From Actinokineospora diospyrosa (GTDB lineage: Bacteria > Actinomycetota > Actinomycetes > Mycobacteriales > Pseudonocardiaceae), in assembly GCF_024171925.1 (NCBI RefSeq), contig NZ_JAMTCO010000005.1, forward strand, positions 462,170-526,169: 64,000 nucleotides of DNA. The letters run 5' to 3'. The notes beneath the pieces were generated by a model. It was given only the letters and a program-made list of their open reading frames with translations, ran no database searches and was not told the origin of the DNA. The position numbers and the translations under genes were made by a program. Below are positions 45,298-53,476 of this stretch, piece by piece (position 1 is the stretch's first letter; every line of letters begins with the position of its first letter).

Positions 45298-45981
45298 ATG
45301 GATCGAGCCCACGCCCTGCCGTGCCCCCAGCCCTGGCGCACCACCGACGGATCGCCCAACCCGGCGGGGGCGCCCGGCGGAGCGGCCACCTCCGTGCTGA
45401 CCGAGGGGGCCACCGGGCTGCTGCTGCCCACCCGCCCGACGACCCTCGCCGCCGGGGTGGTGCTGGTCCTGGTCGGGCTGCTGCTCGCCGTCCCCGGCGG
45501 CCTGCTGATCGCCTTCGGCGCGACCCTGGCGGTGGTCGCGGGCGTCGTGCTCGGCCTGCTGGGGGTGCTGCTGCTCGCCGCCGGGGTGTTCGCGCTGACC
45601 CGAAAGCAGCGCGACAACGGGATCGTGCTGACCCCCGAGCACGTGCTGCTGACCTGGGTGCGGCCGGTTGTCCAGGTGCCGTGGTCGACGATCACCGAGG
45701 TGCGGCCGCTGTCGCTGCGGATGGGCCGGGCCAAGACCGCGCCGAGCCAGAACTACCTCGGCATCGCCGCGCGCGACCACGCCGTCACCGGTGAGCGGAT
45801 GCGCAAGGTCGCGGTCCGCTTCGGCCCCGACCTGGTGGCCGCGGTGCCGATGCGCACCCTCGACCTCGACCAGCTGGTGGTGCTGCACGCGCTGCGCTAC
45901 TACCACGCCAACCCGCACGCCAGGACCGAGCTGACCGGCGCGGACGCGGTGCGCCGGATCGAGACCCGCGAGCTGACCTGA
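45298..45981 (+). CDS. membrane protein with C-terminal PH-like domain
   Basis: A 227-aa protein with two adjacent membrane helices (~50-102, TLAAGVVLVLVGLLLAVPGG... and LAVVAGVVLGLLGVLLLAAGVFAL) followed by a ~120-residue soluble domain (GIVLTPEHVLLTW...VPWSTITEVRPL) of bacterial PH-like character. ATG 45298, divergent from the GNAT gene. Function unknown. Confidence 0.72.
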   Translation: MDRAHALPCPQPWRTTDGSPNPAGAPGGAATSVLTEGATGLLLPTRPTTLAAGVVLVLVGLLLAVPGGLLIAFGATLAVVAGVVLGLLGVLLLAAGVFALTRKQRDNGIVLTPEHVLLTWVRPVVQVPWSTITEVRPLSLRMGRAKTAPSQNYLGIAARDHAVTGERMRKVAVRFGPDLVAAVPMRTLDLDQLVVLHALRYYHANPHARTELTGADAVRRIETRELT

Positions 45982-45985
45982 GCTT

Positions 45986-46037
45986 GCCCTTGAGCCCTTG
46001 AGCCCTTGAGCCCTTGAGCCCTTGAGCCCTTGAGCCC
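45986..46037. repeat. 8-bp tandem repeat (GAGCCCTT)n
   Basis: Six to seven exact copies of an eight-base unit (CCCTTGAG) run from just after the preceding stop codon to just before the next start codon. Not a multiple of three, but outside coding sequence; copy number could alter spacing upstream of the hydrolase gene. Confidence 0.9.
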
Positions 46038-46043
46038 GGCAGA

Positions 46044-46769
46044 ATGGCTGGCATGCGCCCGCTGCTGCTGTTCCACGCCTTCCCGCTCGACTCGCGCATG
46101 TGGGACGGGGTGCGCGACGCGCTGTCCGGCCACGTCCGGTTGATCACGCCGGATCAGCGGGGGTTCGGCGGCGCGCCACTGGGCGAGGCCGTCTCGTCAC
46201 TGGATGTGGTTGCCGCGGACGCGATCGCGCTGCTGGACTCGCTGGCCATCGAGCGCGCTGTCGTCGGTGGCTGCTCTATGGGCGGTTACGTCGCGATGGC
46301 TTTGCTGCGGCATGCGCCAGAGCGGGTTGCCGGGCTGTTGTTGGTCGACACGAAGGCTCCTGCCGACACCGAGGAGGCTGCCTCGAACCGGCTTGCTATG
46401 GCTGAGCGTGCTGAGCGGGAAGGGATCGTGCCGTGGCTCGCGGACACGATGCTGCCTGTCCTCGGTAGCTCTGCCGTGCACGGGCAGGTCCGAGGGTGGC
46501 TAGAGGAGCAGTCGCCTAAGAGCGTCGCTTGGACCCAGCGTGCGATGGCTGCTCGACCCGACTCCCGAGACACGTTGCGTGCGGCCAAGGTCGACACGCT
46601 TGTCGTGCACGGTGGCGCTGACGGTCTTATGCCGGTGTCGCTGGGGGAGGAGTTGGCTGATCTCACGGGGGGCTCGCTGACAGTGCTACCGGGCGTTGGT
46701 CACTTGCCGCCGGTAGAGGCACCTGAGGCGTTCGCCGCCGCTGTCGTGCCCTGGTTGGCTTCTACCTAG
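46044..46769 (+). CDS. alpha/beta fold hydrolase (3-oxoadipate enol-lactonase-like)
   Basis: A 241-aa hydrolase with HAFPLDSRMWDG, DQRGFGG, nucleophile elbow GGCSMGGYVAMA (Ser), the Asp region VVHGGADGLMP and the catalytic His in GVGHLPPVEAP. ATG 46044 or 46053 (RPLLLFHAF). Substrate unresolved. The gene has several less-preferred codons compared with its neighbours. It starts beside the 8-bp tandem repeat. Confidence 0.85.
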   Translation: MAGMRPLLLFHAFPLDSRMWDGVRDALSGHVRLITPDQRGFGGAPLGEAVSSLDVVAADAIALLDSLAIERAVVGGCSMGGYVAMALLRHAPERVAGLLLVDTKAPADTEEAASNRLAMAERAEREGIVPWLADTMLPVLGSSAVHGQVRGWLEEQSPKSVAWTQRAMAARPDSRDTLRAAKVDTLVVHGGADGLMPVSLGEELADLTGGSLTVLPGVGHLPPVEAPEAFAAAVVPWLAST

Positions 46770-46776
46770 CGGGTTT

Positions 46777-46815
46777 CCCCGGTCCGAGCCCCGCCCACAA
46801 GGGCTCGGACCGGGG
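46777..46815. terminator. Bidirectional terminator hairpin
   Basis: CCCCGGTCCGAGCCC (46777-46791) pairs perfectly with 46801-46815 around a nine-base loop, between two convergent genes. Confidence 0.82.
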
Positions 46816-46822
46816 CGGTCCG

Positions 46823-47854
46823 CTACCGCCGGGAACGCTTACGCGGACCTGGGTCCGCGGGTACCTCGCTCATCGCCACGGCCTCCCCGTTCGGTACATC
46901 CCTGCCGGTCCTACCCGGGGTGGTGGCCCGGCGGAGCACGCTGTGCCGCAGCCTCGGGTAGCCGCGTACGGAGATCGGTCTGCGCGCGCGGGTGGTGAAG
47001 TCTGCGCCATCACCCAGGGCGTTGGCCAGACCCTTGTCGACCAGGACCGCCCCCGGCCGCGCCGCCGAGGTGAGCCTGCTGGCGATGTTGACCACCGACC
47101 CGTACACGTCCCCGTAGCGGCTCAACACCCGTCCGTAACCGAGCCCGGCCCGCAGCGGCGGCAGTTCGGGGTCGGCCTCGGCGCGCTCGAGCAGCTCGAC
47201 CGCGATCCGCGCGCCGTGCTCGGGCTCATCGGCGACGAACAGCACCTCATCGCCGAGCATCTTCACGATCCGCCCGTGGTTGTCCGCCACCACCTCAGCC
47301 GTCACCGCGTCGAACCGGTCCACCAACCGCACCAGCTCATGCTCATCACTACGCCGCGTCCACGCCGTGAACCCCACCATGTCGGCGAACCCGACGACCT
47401 GCTCACGCGATTCCAGGTCGCTACTGGCCAGCACCCGCCCCGCGTGCGCCGCCAAGTGCCGCCGCCACACCAACGACTGGATCCGCGCCAGATCCGGCAG
47501 CAACCCCTCGACCAACCGCCGTGGATCTCCCTGTTCAGGATTGGCCTCGAGCACGGACCGCAACACGTCGACCTCCCACTCGGCCAGCCGTGAGAGGTGC
47601 TGCCCAAGCACCCGAGCGGTAGCAGTAGCCAACTCCGGATCGACGATCCCCGCCGACATCAACCGATCAGCCAGCCGCAACGCCTCGGCATCCCCCTCCG
47701 TGAACACCACCGCCCCATCAGCAACGGTGGCGAACCCCAACGCCCGCCACAACGCCATCGCCCGCTCAACCGGGACGCCAGAAAGCGCACAAACCTGCAC
47801 CCGCGTGAACTGCCGCGCCCCGCCGAGCACCACCTCCTCAATGCCCCGCTCCAC
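46823..47854 (-). CDS. class III adenylate/guanylate cyclase with N-terminal MerR-like/regulatory region
   Basis: A 343-aa soluble cyclase. N-terminal ~90 residues look like a winged-helix regulatory domain (FTRVQVCALSGVPVERAMALWRALGF). The catalytic domain (~155-315) has FADMVGFTAWTRR (first metal Asp), KMLGDEVLFVAD (substrate/metal site) and YGDVYGSVVNIASRL (transition-state Asn/Arg). This matches the actinobacterial pH-sensing-like cyclases with an N-terminal autoinhibitory segment. Product cAMP is likely. GTG 47854. Confidence 0.88.
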   Translation of the reverse strand: MERGIEEVVLGGARQFTRVQVCALSGVPVERAMALWRALGFATVADGAVVFTEGDAEALRLADRLMSAGIVDPELATATARVLGQHLSRLAEWEVDVLRSVLEANPEQGDPRRLVEGLLPDLARIQSLVWRRHLAAHAGRVLASSDLESREQVVGFADMVGFTAWTRRSDEHELVRLVDRFDAVTAEVVADNHGRIVKMLGDEVLFVADEPEHGARIAVELLERAEADPELPPLRAGLGYGRVLSRYGDVYGSVVNIASRLTSAARPGAVLVDKGLANALGDGADFTTRARRPISVRGYPRLRHSVLRRATTPGRTGRDVPNGEAVAMSEVPADPGPRKRSRR

Positions 47855-48020
47855 CCCGTCTCCCCCCTCTCACACCTCGCCGCCGGTCGGGTGGCGTCCG
47901 CGATCACGCGTCCGCCTGGTGGCGTCGGATTTCGATGCTTTGTCCGTCGAGCACGGGGATCGGAACGTCTGCCGTCGTCGGTCTGCCCGCCCTCGACCCG
48001 CTCGCCACCCCGGTCCCCGG

Positions 48021-48473
48021 CTACGTCGTGTGCACGATCAGCACGTCGACCGTCGACTTGCGGGCGGCCTCGGCGGGGACGGACCCGAGGATCCGCCCGG
48101 CCAACGTGTTGAGCCCGCGGTTGCCGATCACCAGCAGGTCAGCGCCCCGCTCGGCGACGACCTCGGCCAGTGCGGGCACCGGGTCGCCCGCCACCACCAC
48201 GGTGTCGACCTTGGTCGCCCCGACCCGCCTGGCCCGCTCGGCCGCGGTGCGCACCGACTCCTCGGCGGGCGTCGACCCGACCACCTGGTAGCCGACGTCG
48301 GCGCCGAGCGCGTCCTGGGCCCGCTCGACCTCGCGGCCCGCCCTCGGCTGGTACGCCGAGGCGATGACCAGCGTGGCCCCGGCGTCAGCCGCGATCGCCG
48401 CGGCCCGCTCGACCGCGCGGAAGGACGAGTCGGAGCCGTCGGTCCCCACGACCACGGTCTGGTAGGCGCTCAT
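48021..48473 (-). CDS. universal stress protein
   Basis: A 150-aa UspA-family protein: TVVVGTDGSDSSFRAVERAA at the start and ATP-binding GNRGLNTLAGRILGSVPAE near the C-terminus (G-2x-G-9x-G-S). Predicted ATP-binding Usp of the actinobacterial type. ATG 48473. The 166 bases between this and the cyclase gene hold no gene. Confidence 0.9.
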   Translation of the reverse strand: MSAYQTVVVGTDGSDSSFRAVERAAAIAADAGATLVIASAYQPRAGREVERAQDALGADVGYQVVGSTPAEESVRTAAERARRVGATKVDTVVVAGDPVPALAEVVAERGADLLVIGNRGLNTLAGRILGSVPAEAARKSTVDVLIVHTT

Positions 48474-48568
48474 CCCGGTCTCCTCCCGTTAGCTACTTGT
48501 CAGTAGACTTAACCAGGACAACGACCGATCGGGCCAGGGGTCGCGGGATCTGGGTCACACTTGACCGC

Positions 48569-49009
48569 ATGACCCCCGCCGAGATGCTCGCCGTGGCCGT
48601 CCGCGAAGCCCGCACCGGCCTCGCCTCCGGCGGCGTCCCCGTGGGCGCCGCCCTCTTCGGCCCCGACGGCGACCTCTGGGGCAGCGGCCACAACCGCCGA
48701 GTCCAGGACGGCGACCCCACCACCCACGGCGAAACCGCCGCCTTCCGCGCCGCGGGCCGCCGCCGCTCCTACCGCGGCACCACGATGGTCACCACCCTGT
48801 CGCCCTGCTGGTACTGCAGCGGCCTCATCCGCCAGTTCAACATCCCCGCTGTCCTCATCGGCGAATCCCGAACCTTCACCGGCGGCCACGACTGGCTAGC
48901 CGACCACGGCGTGCGCGTGACGGTCCTCGACGACCCCGAATGCGTGCGGATGATGACCACTTTCATCGCCGAGCACCCGGACCTCTGGTTCGAAGACATC
49001 GGCGAGTAG
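48569..49009 (+). CDS. cytosine deaminase, yeast Fcy1-like
   Basis: A 146-aa zinc-dependent deaminase. Metal/active site THGETAAF (HxE) and TLSPCWYCSG (PCxxC). The C-terminal WFEDIGE and FIAEHPDLW resemble the tail of yeast cytosine deaminase more than guanine or tRNA deaminases. Predicted to deaminate cytosine to uracil in pyrimidine salvage. ATG 48569; divergent from the stress protein. Confidence 0.82.
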   Translation: MTPAEMLAVAVREARTGLASGGVPVGAALFGPDGDLWGSGHNRRVQDGDPTTHGETAAFRAAGRRRSYRGTTMVTTLSPCWYCSGLIRQFNIPAVLIGESRTFTGGHDWLADHGVRVTVLDDPECVRMMTTFIAEHPDLWFEDIGE

Positions 49010-49113
49010 TCCGCCACTCCGCTCCCGCCCAGATTTCCCTTTGATACCAACCTCTTCGCGTCTCTTCCCGCGCCCCCGCCGCCCCCTGCCCCTCGCCGCA
49101 AGTTCCCCCGACT

Positions 49114-49245
49114 GGGCGACAGAAGTTATCCACATGTAGATCTTCGCCGCCTTCTCCCAAGATCCACTGTCGGCAGGGCCCGGTAGACTGGCACCGGGGC
49201 CGCCCCCCGGAGAGGGTGGGGGCTGCGCCCCCGTTCCGCGCGCGG
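49114..49245. repeat. Repeat family B, copy B1
   Basis: Contains the DnaA-type box TTATCCACA (49126-49134) in the context GCGACAGAAGTTATCCACAT, then GATCCACTGTCGG, GGTAGACTGGCACCGGGGCC and a GGGGGCTGCGCCCCC hairpin. It is about 90% like the copies at 52.4-53.2 kb by eye. Confidence 0.85.
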
Positions 49246-49334
49246 GTGCGAAGCGGTGGTGGGTGGGGGCGGCGGGGTTGCCGGGCTGTGTTGGGGTTGC
49301 CGGTGAGGGCATGTGCTGGCTCGGGTTTGGGTGG
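49246..49334. other. Short gap between repeats B1 and A6
   Basis: No gene recognised in the gap between the deaminase and the crotonyl-CoA reductase genes apart from repeats B1 and A6. Confidence 0.4.
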
Positions 49335-49473
49335 GTCGCTTCGGCTGTGCTTGGTGCGGGCGGGGGCCCTACGACAACCGTGGCGGGACCGCAAAGCAGG
49401 GGCTGAAAGCGTGGCCCTGCAGCGAGGCGGCGCTACGGCTGCCGTCCCCCGCAGACAAGTTCACCGCATCGAG
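49335..49473. repeat. Repeat family A, degenerate copy A6
   Basis: GGGGGCCCTACGACAACCGTGG... GCAAAGCAGGGGC, then GTGGCCCTGC.GCGAGG and the right end GACAAGTTCACCGCATCGAG align with the central and right parts of A1. The left arm is largely lost, so pairing is broken: probably a decaying copy. Confidence 0.65.
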
Positions 49474-49655
49474 CCGAGAGCGTCGGAGCTTCCGGGTGTC
49501 CACGGGCTGGCTAGGCGGTCGGAGTAGGGCGGCGGGGGCGGCAGTCCACAGTGGATAGGCGGTAGTGGGGTCAGTCACATCGGCGTCCTCTGAATCGCTA
49601 CTCATGAGTAACGTGCCGCTGCACCGCAGGTCCGACGAACCGCAGGAGGTCCGCC

Positions 49656-50987
49656 GTGCAGAAGATCCTCGACGCGATCCAGGCAGGGGAGCTGGCTGCC
49701 GTCGGCTCGTTGCCGGTGCCCGAGCACTACCGCGGGATCACCGTGCACGCCGACGAGGTCGGGATGTTCGAGGGGCTGCCGTCGCGGGAGAAGGACCCCC
49801 GGCGCTCGCTGCACCTCGACGAGGTCGCCACCCCGGAGCTCGGCCCGGGGGAGGCGCTGGTCGCGGTCATGGCCAGCGCGATCAACTACAACACCGTGTG
49901 GACCTCGATCTTCGAGCCGGTGTCGACCTTCAAGTTCCTCGAGCGCTACGGCAAGCTCTCCCCGCTGGCCAAGCGGCACGACCTGCCCTACCACGTGGTC
50001 GGCTCCGACCTGGCGGGCGTCGTGCTGCGGACCGGGCCGGGCGTGCACAGCTGGAAGCCCGGCGACGAGGTGGTCGCGCACTGCCTCAGCGTCGAGTTGG
50101 AGGGCCCCGACGGCCACAACGACACGATGATGGACTCCGAGCAGCGCATCTGGGGGTTCGAGACCAACTTCGGCGGCCTGGCCGAGCTCGCGCTGGTGAA
50201 GTCCAACCAGCTCATGCCCAAGCCCGCGCACCTCACCTGGGAGGAGGCCGCCTCGCCCGGGCTGGTGAACTCCACCGCCTACCGGCAGTTGGTCTCCCGC
50301 AACGGCGCCGCCATGAAGCAGGGCGACGTGGTGCTGATCTGGGGTGCCTCCGGCGGCCTCGGCTCCTACGCGACCCAGTTCGCGCTCAACGGCGGCGCGA
50401 TCCCGGTGTGCGTGGTCTCCAGCAAGGAGAAAGCCGACATCGCGCGCAAGATGGGCGCCGAGCTGATCATCGACCGCAGCGCGGAGGGCTACCGGTTCTG
50501 GCGCGACGAGCACACCCAGGACCCGCGCGAGTGGCAGCGCTTCGGCGCCCGCATCCGCGAGCTCACCGGCGGCGAGGACCCCGACATCGTCTTCGAGCAC
50601 CCCGGCAAGGAGACCTTCGGCGCCTCGGTCTACGTCGCCCGCCGCGGCGGCACGATCGTCACCTGCGCGTCCACCTCCGGGTTCCTGCACCAGTACGACA
50701 ACAGGTACCTGTGGATGAACCTCAAGCGGATCATCGGCTCGCACTTCGCCAACTACCGCGAGTCCTGGGAGGCGAACCGGTTGATCGACAAGGGTCTGAT
50801 CCACCCCACGGTGTCCAAGGTCTACCCGCTCGCCGAGACCGGTCAGGCCGCGCTGGACGTCCACCACAACTCGCACCAGGGCAAGGTCGGCGTGCTGTGC
50901 CTGGCCCCCGAGGAGGGGCTCGGCGTGCGCGACGAAGCCAAGCGGGAACGGCATTTGACCGCCATCAACCGCTTCCGGGGTGTTTGA
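49656..50987 (+). CDS. ccrA: crotonyl-CoA carboxylase/reductase
   Basis: NADPH-dependent reductive carboxylation of crotonyl-CoA to ethylmalonyl-CoA, the key step of the ethylmalonyl-CoA pathway and supplier of polyketide extenders. 443 aa of the MDR superfamily: AINYNTVWTSIFEP, GSDLAGVVLRTG, NADPH motif IWGASGGLGSYATQFAL, and the CCR hallmark FGASVYVARRGGTIVTCASTSGF. GTG 49656 follows AGGAGG. Terminated by the hairpin at 50991. Thiolase, epimerase and meaB of the same carbon route are at 55-57.7 kb. Confidence 0.95.
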   Translation: MQKILDAIQAGELAAVGSLPVPEHYRGITVHADEVGMFEGLPSREKDPRRSLHLDEVATPELGPGEALVAVMASAINYNTVWTSIFEPVSTFKFLERYGKLSPLAKRHDLPYHVVGSDLAGVVLRTGPGVHSWKPGDEVVAHCLSVELEGPDGHNDTMMDSEQRIWGFETNFGGLAELALVKSNQLMPKPAHLTWEEAASPGLVNSTAYRQLVSRNGAAMKQGDVVLIWGASGGLGSYATQFALNGGAIPVCVVSSKEKADIARKMGAELIIDRSAEGYRFWRDEHTQDPREWQRFGARIRELTGGEDPDIVFEHPGKETFGASVYVARRGGTIVTCASTSGFLHQYDNRYLWMNLKRIIGSHFANYRESWEANRLIDKGLIHPTVSKVYPLAETGQAALDVHHNSHQGKVGVLCLAPEEGLGVRDEAKRERHLTAINRFRGV

Positions 50988-50990
50988 GCA

Positions 50991-51031
50991 CCCCCCGGCG
51001 CGCACGCGTTGGGCACGTGGGCGCCGGGGGG
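50991..51031. terminator. Terminator hairpin after ccrA
   Basis: CCCCCCGGCGC (50991-51001) pairs exactly with GCGCCGGGGGG (51021-51031), a few bases after the stop codon. Confidence 0.78.
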
Positions 51032-51086
51032 CACCACTCACCGATCTACTCGATGGTGGTCTATCCGATGCAGGTAGCGTGGGCAC

Positions 51087-52265
51087 ATGGGCTTGGGTGA
51101 GGAACGCGATCTTGTGCCGCTGGGTGCCGGTTTCGACATCACCAAGCGGGGCTACAGCCGCGCGCAGGTGGAAGAGCACTTGGAGCGGCTCGACGCGGAG
51201 TTGCAGTTGCTGCACGGCGATCGCAACGCCGCCGTGTCGCAGGCGACCGACCTCGCCAAGCAGTTGGAGTCCTCGCGCGGTGAGATCAGCGACCTGCGCG
51301 GCCAGATCGACCGGCTCTCCCAGCCGCCGACGACCCTCGAGGGGCTGAGCGAGCGCCTGCAGCGGATGCTGCGCCTGGCCACCGAGGAAGCGCAGGAGAC
51401 CCGCTCGCGCGCCGACGCCGACGCCGCCCACGTCCGCGCGAAGGCCGAGGCCGACGCGGGCGCCCTGCGGCAGCGCTACGACAAGCTCATCGCCGAACTC
51501 GACGCCCGCCGCGCCGAGATGGAGGCCGAGCACCGCGGCGTCGTCGACAAGGCCCGCACCGACGCGGAGCAGACCGTGCAGCGCGCCAGGGCCGAGGCCG
51601 CGCGCATCGAGGCCGAGTCCGAACAGCGCCGCACCACGGTCGAAGAGGACTTCGACATCGCCATGTCCGCCCGCCGCACCGAGGCGATGCGGTCACTGGC
51701 CGAGCAGGAGGCCACCAGCAAGTCCGAGGCCGAGCGCCGGGTCCGCGAGGCCACCGAGGAAGCCAACCGCCGCCGCCACGACGCCGCGACCGAGGCGACC
51801 GCGCGCCTGCAGGAGGCCACCACCGAGGCCCACCGCCGCGTCCGCGAGGCCACCGAGGAAGCGAACCGCCGCATCAACCACGCGGCCCAGCGCGTGGCCG
51901 CCCTGCGCGGACTGCGGTCGCGCATCGCCGACCAGCTGCACTCCGCCCGCGACCTCATCGCCGACGCCCACGTCCAACTCGCCGACGCCGCGCCGGTGCT
52001 GGACCCGCTGCCCGAGGAACGGGCCACACCCCCCAAGACAATCGACGGTTCCCCCGCCGACGAGTCCCCCACCCAGGCGATGAAGGCCGTCGTGGGGCCG
52101 CCGAAGGAGCACTGGGAGCCCGCGGAGGTCGAGCCCGAGCGCGCCCCCGCCGCCACCCAAGGCCGCCCCACCGAGTCCCCCGACCCGGCCGCCTCCCCCG
52201 CCGACCGCACCCAAAAACTCACCCGCCCCGGCCCCCAGCCCAAGCGCCCCGCCGCGCGTCGGTAG
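51087..52265 (+). CDS. long coiled-coil protein with N-terminal DivIVA-like segment (FilP/Scy-like)
   Basis: A 392-aa protein: N-terminal FDITKRGYSRAQVEEHLERLD is the DivIVA-type lipid-binding beginning, followed by ~250 residues of near-continuous coiled coil (SRADADAAHVRAKAEADAG, EATEEANRR repeats at two places) and a Pro/Glu-rich disordered tail. Such proteins form polar-growth scaffolds in actinomycetes, alongside DivIVA. ATG 51087. The EATEEANRRR/EATTEAHRR heptad-like blocks show internal duplication. Confidence 0.82.
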   Translation: MGLGEERDLVPLGAGFDITKRGYSRAQVEEHLERLDAELQLLHGDRNAAVSQATDLAKQLESSRGEISDLRGQIDRLSQPPTTLEGLSERLQRMLRLATEEAQETRSRADADAAHVRAKAEADAGALRQRYDKLIAELDARRAEMEAEHRGVVDKARTDAEQTVQRARAEAARIEAESEQRRTTVEEDFDIAMSARRTEAMRSLAEQEATSKSEAERRVREATEEANRRRHDAATEATARLQEATTEAHRRVREATEEANRRINHAAQRVAALRGLRSRIADQLHSARDLIADAHVQLADAAPVLDPLPEERATPPKTIDGSPADESPTQAMKAVVGPPKEHWEPAEVEPERAPAATQGRPTESPDPAASPADRTQKLTRPGPQPKRPAARR

Positions 52266-52410
52266 TCGGTTCTCTGTTTCGCGCCTGGGACACCGGTCGC
52301 TCGTCGCTGTCTGTTGCCTCTGACCTGGCGCTTCCGCGCCTTCGACCTGCCGCCAATCGCTTGATGAGGCCTCGGCCGCCCGCCCCGGAAGCCCGTCACT
52401 TTCACCCTTC
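52266..52410. other. Short gap before repeat B2
   Basis: Nothing recognised. Confidence 0.4.
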
Positions 52411-52545
52411 CGGGCGACAGAAGTTATCCACATGTGGATCTTCGCCGCCCTGCTTTCAAGATCCTCTGTCGGTGGGGCCTAGTAGACTGGCCCTGGGGCC
52501 GCCCCCCGGTGAGGGTGGGGGCTGCGCCCCCGACCCGCGCGCGTG
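52411..52545. repeat. Repeat family B, copy B2
   Basis: DnaA-type box TTATCCACA (52424-52432) inside the palindrome ATCCACATGTGGAT, then AGTAGACTGGCCCTGGGGCC and the GGGGGCTGCGCCCCC hairpin. Confidence 0.88.
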
Positions 52546-52756
52546 GGGAGCGGTGCGGGCGAGGTCTTTACCGGCCTGTGGATATCCAGGTTCCGTGGCG
52601 AACGGGCACTCGCACTGATCGCCAAGGGCCTCCAAGCGGGAAAGTTCACCAGCGACGACCCCCGCTGGACGACGTTGCTCCGGCAGCCGCAAGGCTCAGC
52701 CTTCGAGGCTCCTGACCTGGGACATCGCGCCAGGAGGGCGATCTGGATTCACCCGC
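52546..52756. other. Spacer between B2 and B3
   Basis: About 210 bases without a supported gene; a short Gly/Leu-type ORF here lacks homology that I can recognise. Confidence 0.4.
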
Positions 52757-52892
52757 CCGGGCGACAGAAGTTATCCACATGTGGATCTCCGCCACCCCGC
52801 TTTCAAGATCCACTGTCAGTAGGGCCTAGTAGACTGGCCCTGGGGCCGCCCCCCGGTGAGGGTGGGGGCTGCGCCCCCGATCCGCGCGTGCG
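52757..52892. repeat. Repeat family B, copy B3
   Basis: Box TTATCCACA at 52771-52779, palindrome ATCCACATGTGGAT, then AGTAGACTGGCCCTGGGGCC and the same GC hairpin. Nearly identical to B2. Confidence 0.88.
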
Positions 52893-53130
52893 GGGAGCGG
52901 TCTGGGGTGGGTTCTTAGGCGGTCGACCAGGTTCTCGGTGGGTCGACAGCGCTGGGCTCGACAAAAGGGACGCTTACTCGTTGCCAGCCAGGTCCGTCTC
53001 GGGGCCGTTCCGAATGTCAAAGGGCACCGACTTGATCACCCGCGACCGACTTGGCTCGTTCGCCGCAGTCTCCGACCGCCTGTGGCTGTTTCCGCTGGTC
53101 AACGCCACCACTCAGGCTCGGTATTCACCC
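52893..53130. other. Spacer between B3 and B4
   Basis: No supported gene; sequence is unlike the spacer between B2 and B3, so the B elements rather than a longer unit are repeated. Confidence 0.4.
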
Positions 53131-53275
53131 GGTCCAGCGACAAAAGTTATCCACATGTCGATCTCCGGCGGCCTTTTTCAAGATCGACTGTCGGTGGGGC
53201 CCGGTAGACTGGCACCGGGGTCGCCCCCCGGTGAGGGTGGGGGCTGCGCCCCGGACCCGCGCGCGGGGGTGCGGC
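53131..53275. repeat. Repeat family B, copy B4
   Basis: Box TTATCCACA at 53147-53155; the palindrome has one change (CATGTCGAT). The right part CGGTAGACTGGCACCGGGG and hairpin match B1 more closely than B2/B3. Confidence 0.85.
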
Positions 53276-53476
53276 GAGGCGGCGGGTAGGGGGCGGGGAT
53301 CGGGCTGGTCGTTCACCTATCGGACGGATAGGTGGGGATTTGCGAGGTACATCTCACAGTGGTGGGAAGTTTCCCTGTGGGGAACGGTACGTGTCATACG
53401 GGCGGGGTGGTGGAAGTTCCCTCGCGGCTGATGTGTGGCGCTGTGGCCACACCGGGGTGTAAAGGACATACCGACG
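53276..53476. promoter_or_regulatory. Upstream region of POT transporter
   Basis: About 200 bases. A weak hairpin GTGTGG/CCACAC lies near 53434-53455, and AAAGGA precedes the GTG start. No riboswitch consensus is recognised. Confidence 0.4.

Noticed and set aside
47855..48020. A gene on the plus strand between cyclase and stress protein
   Set aside because: The ORFs are Arg/Ser-rich shadows of flanking genes with no ribosome site.
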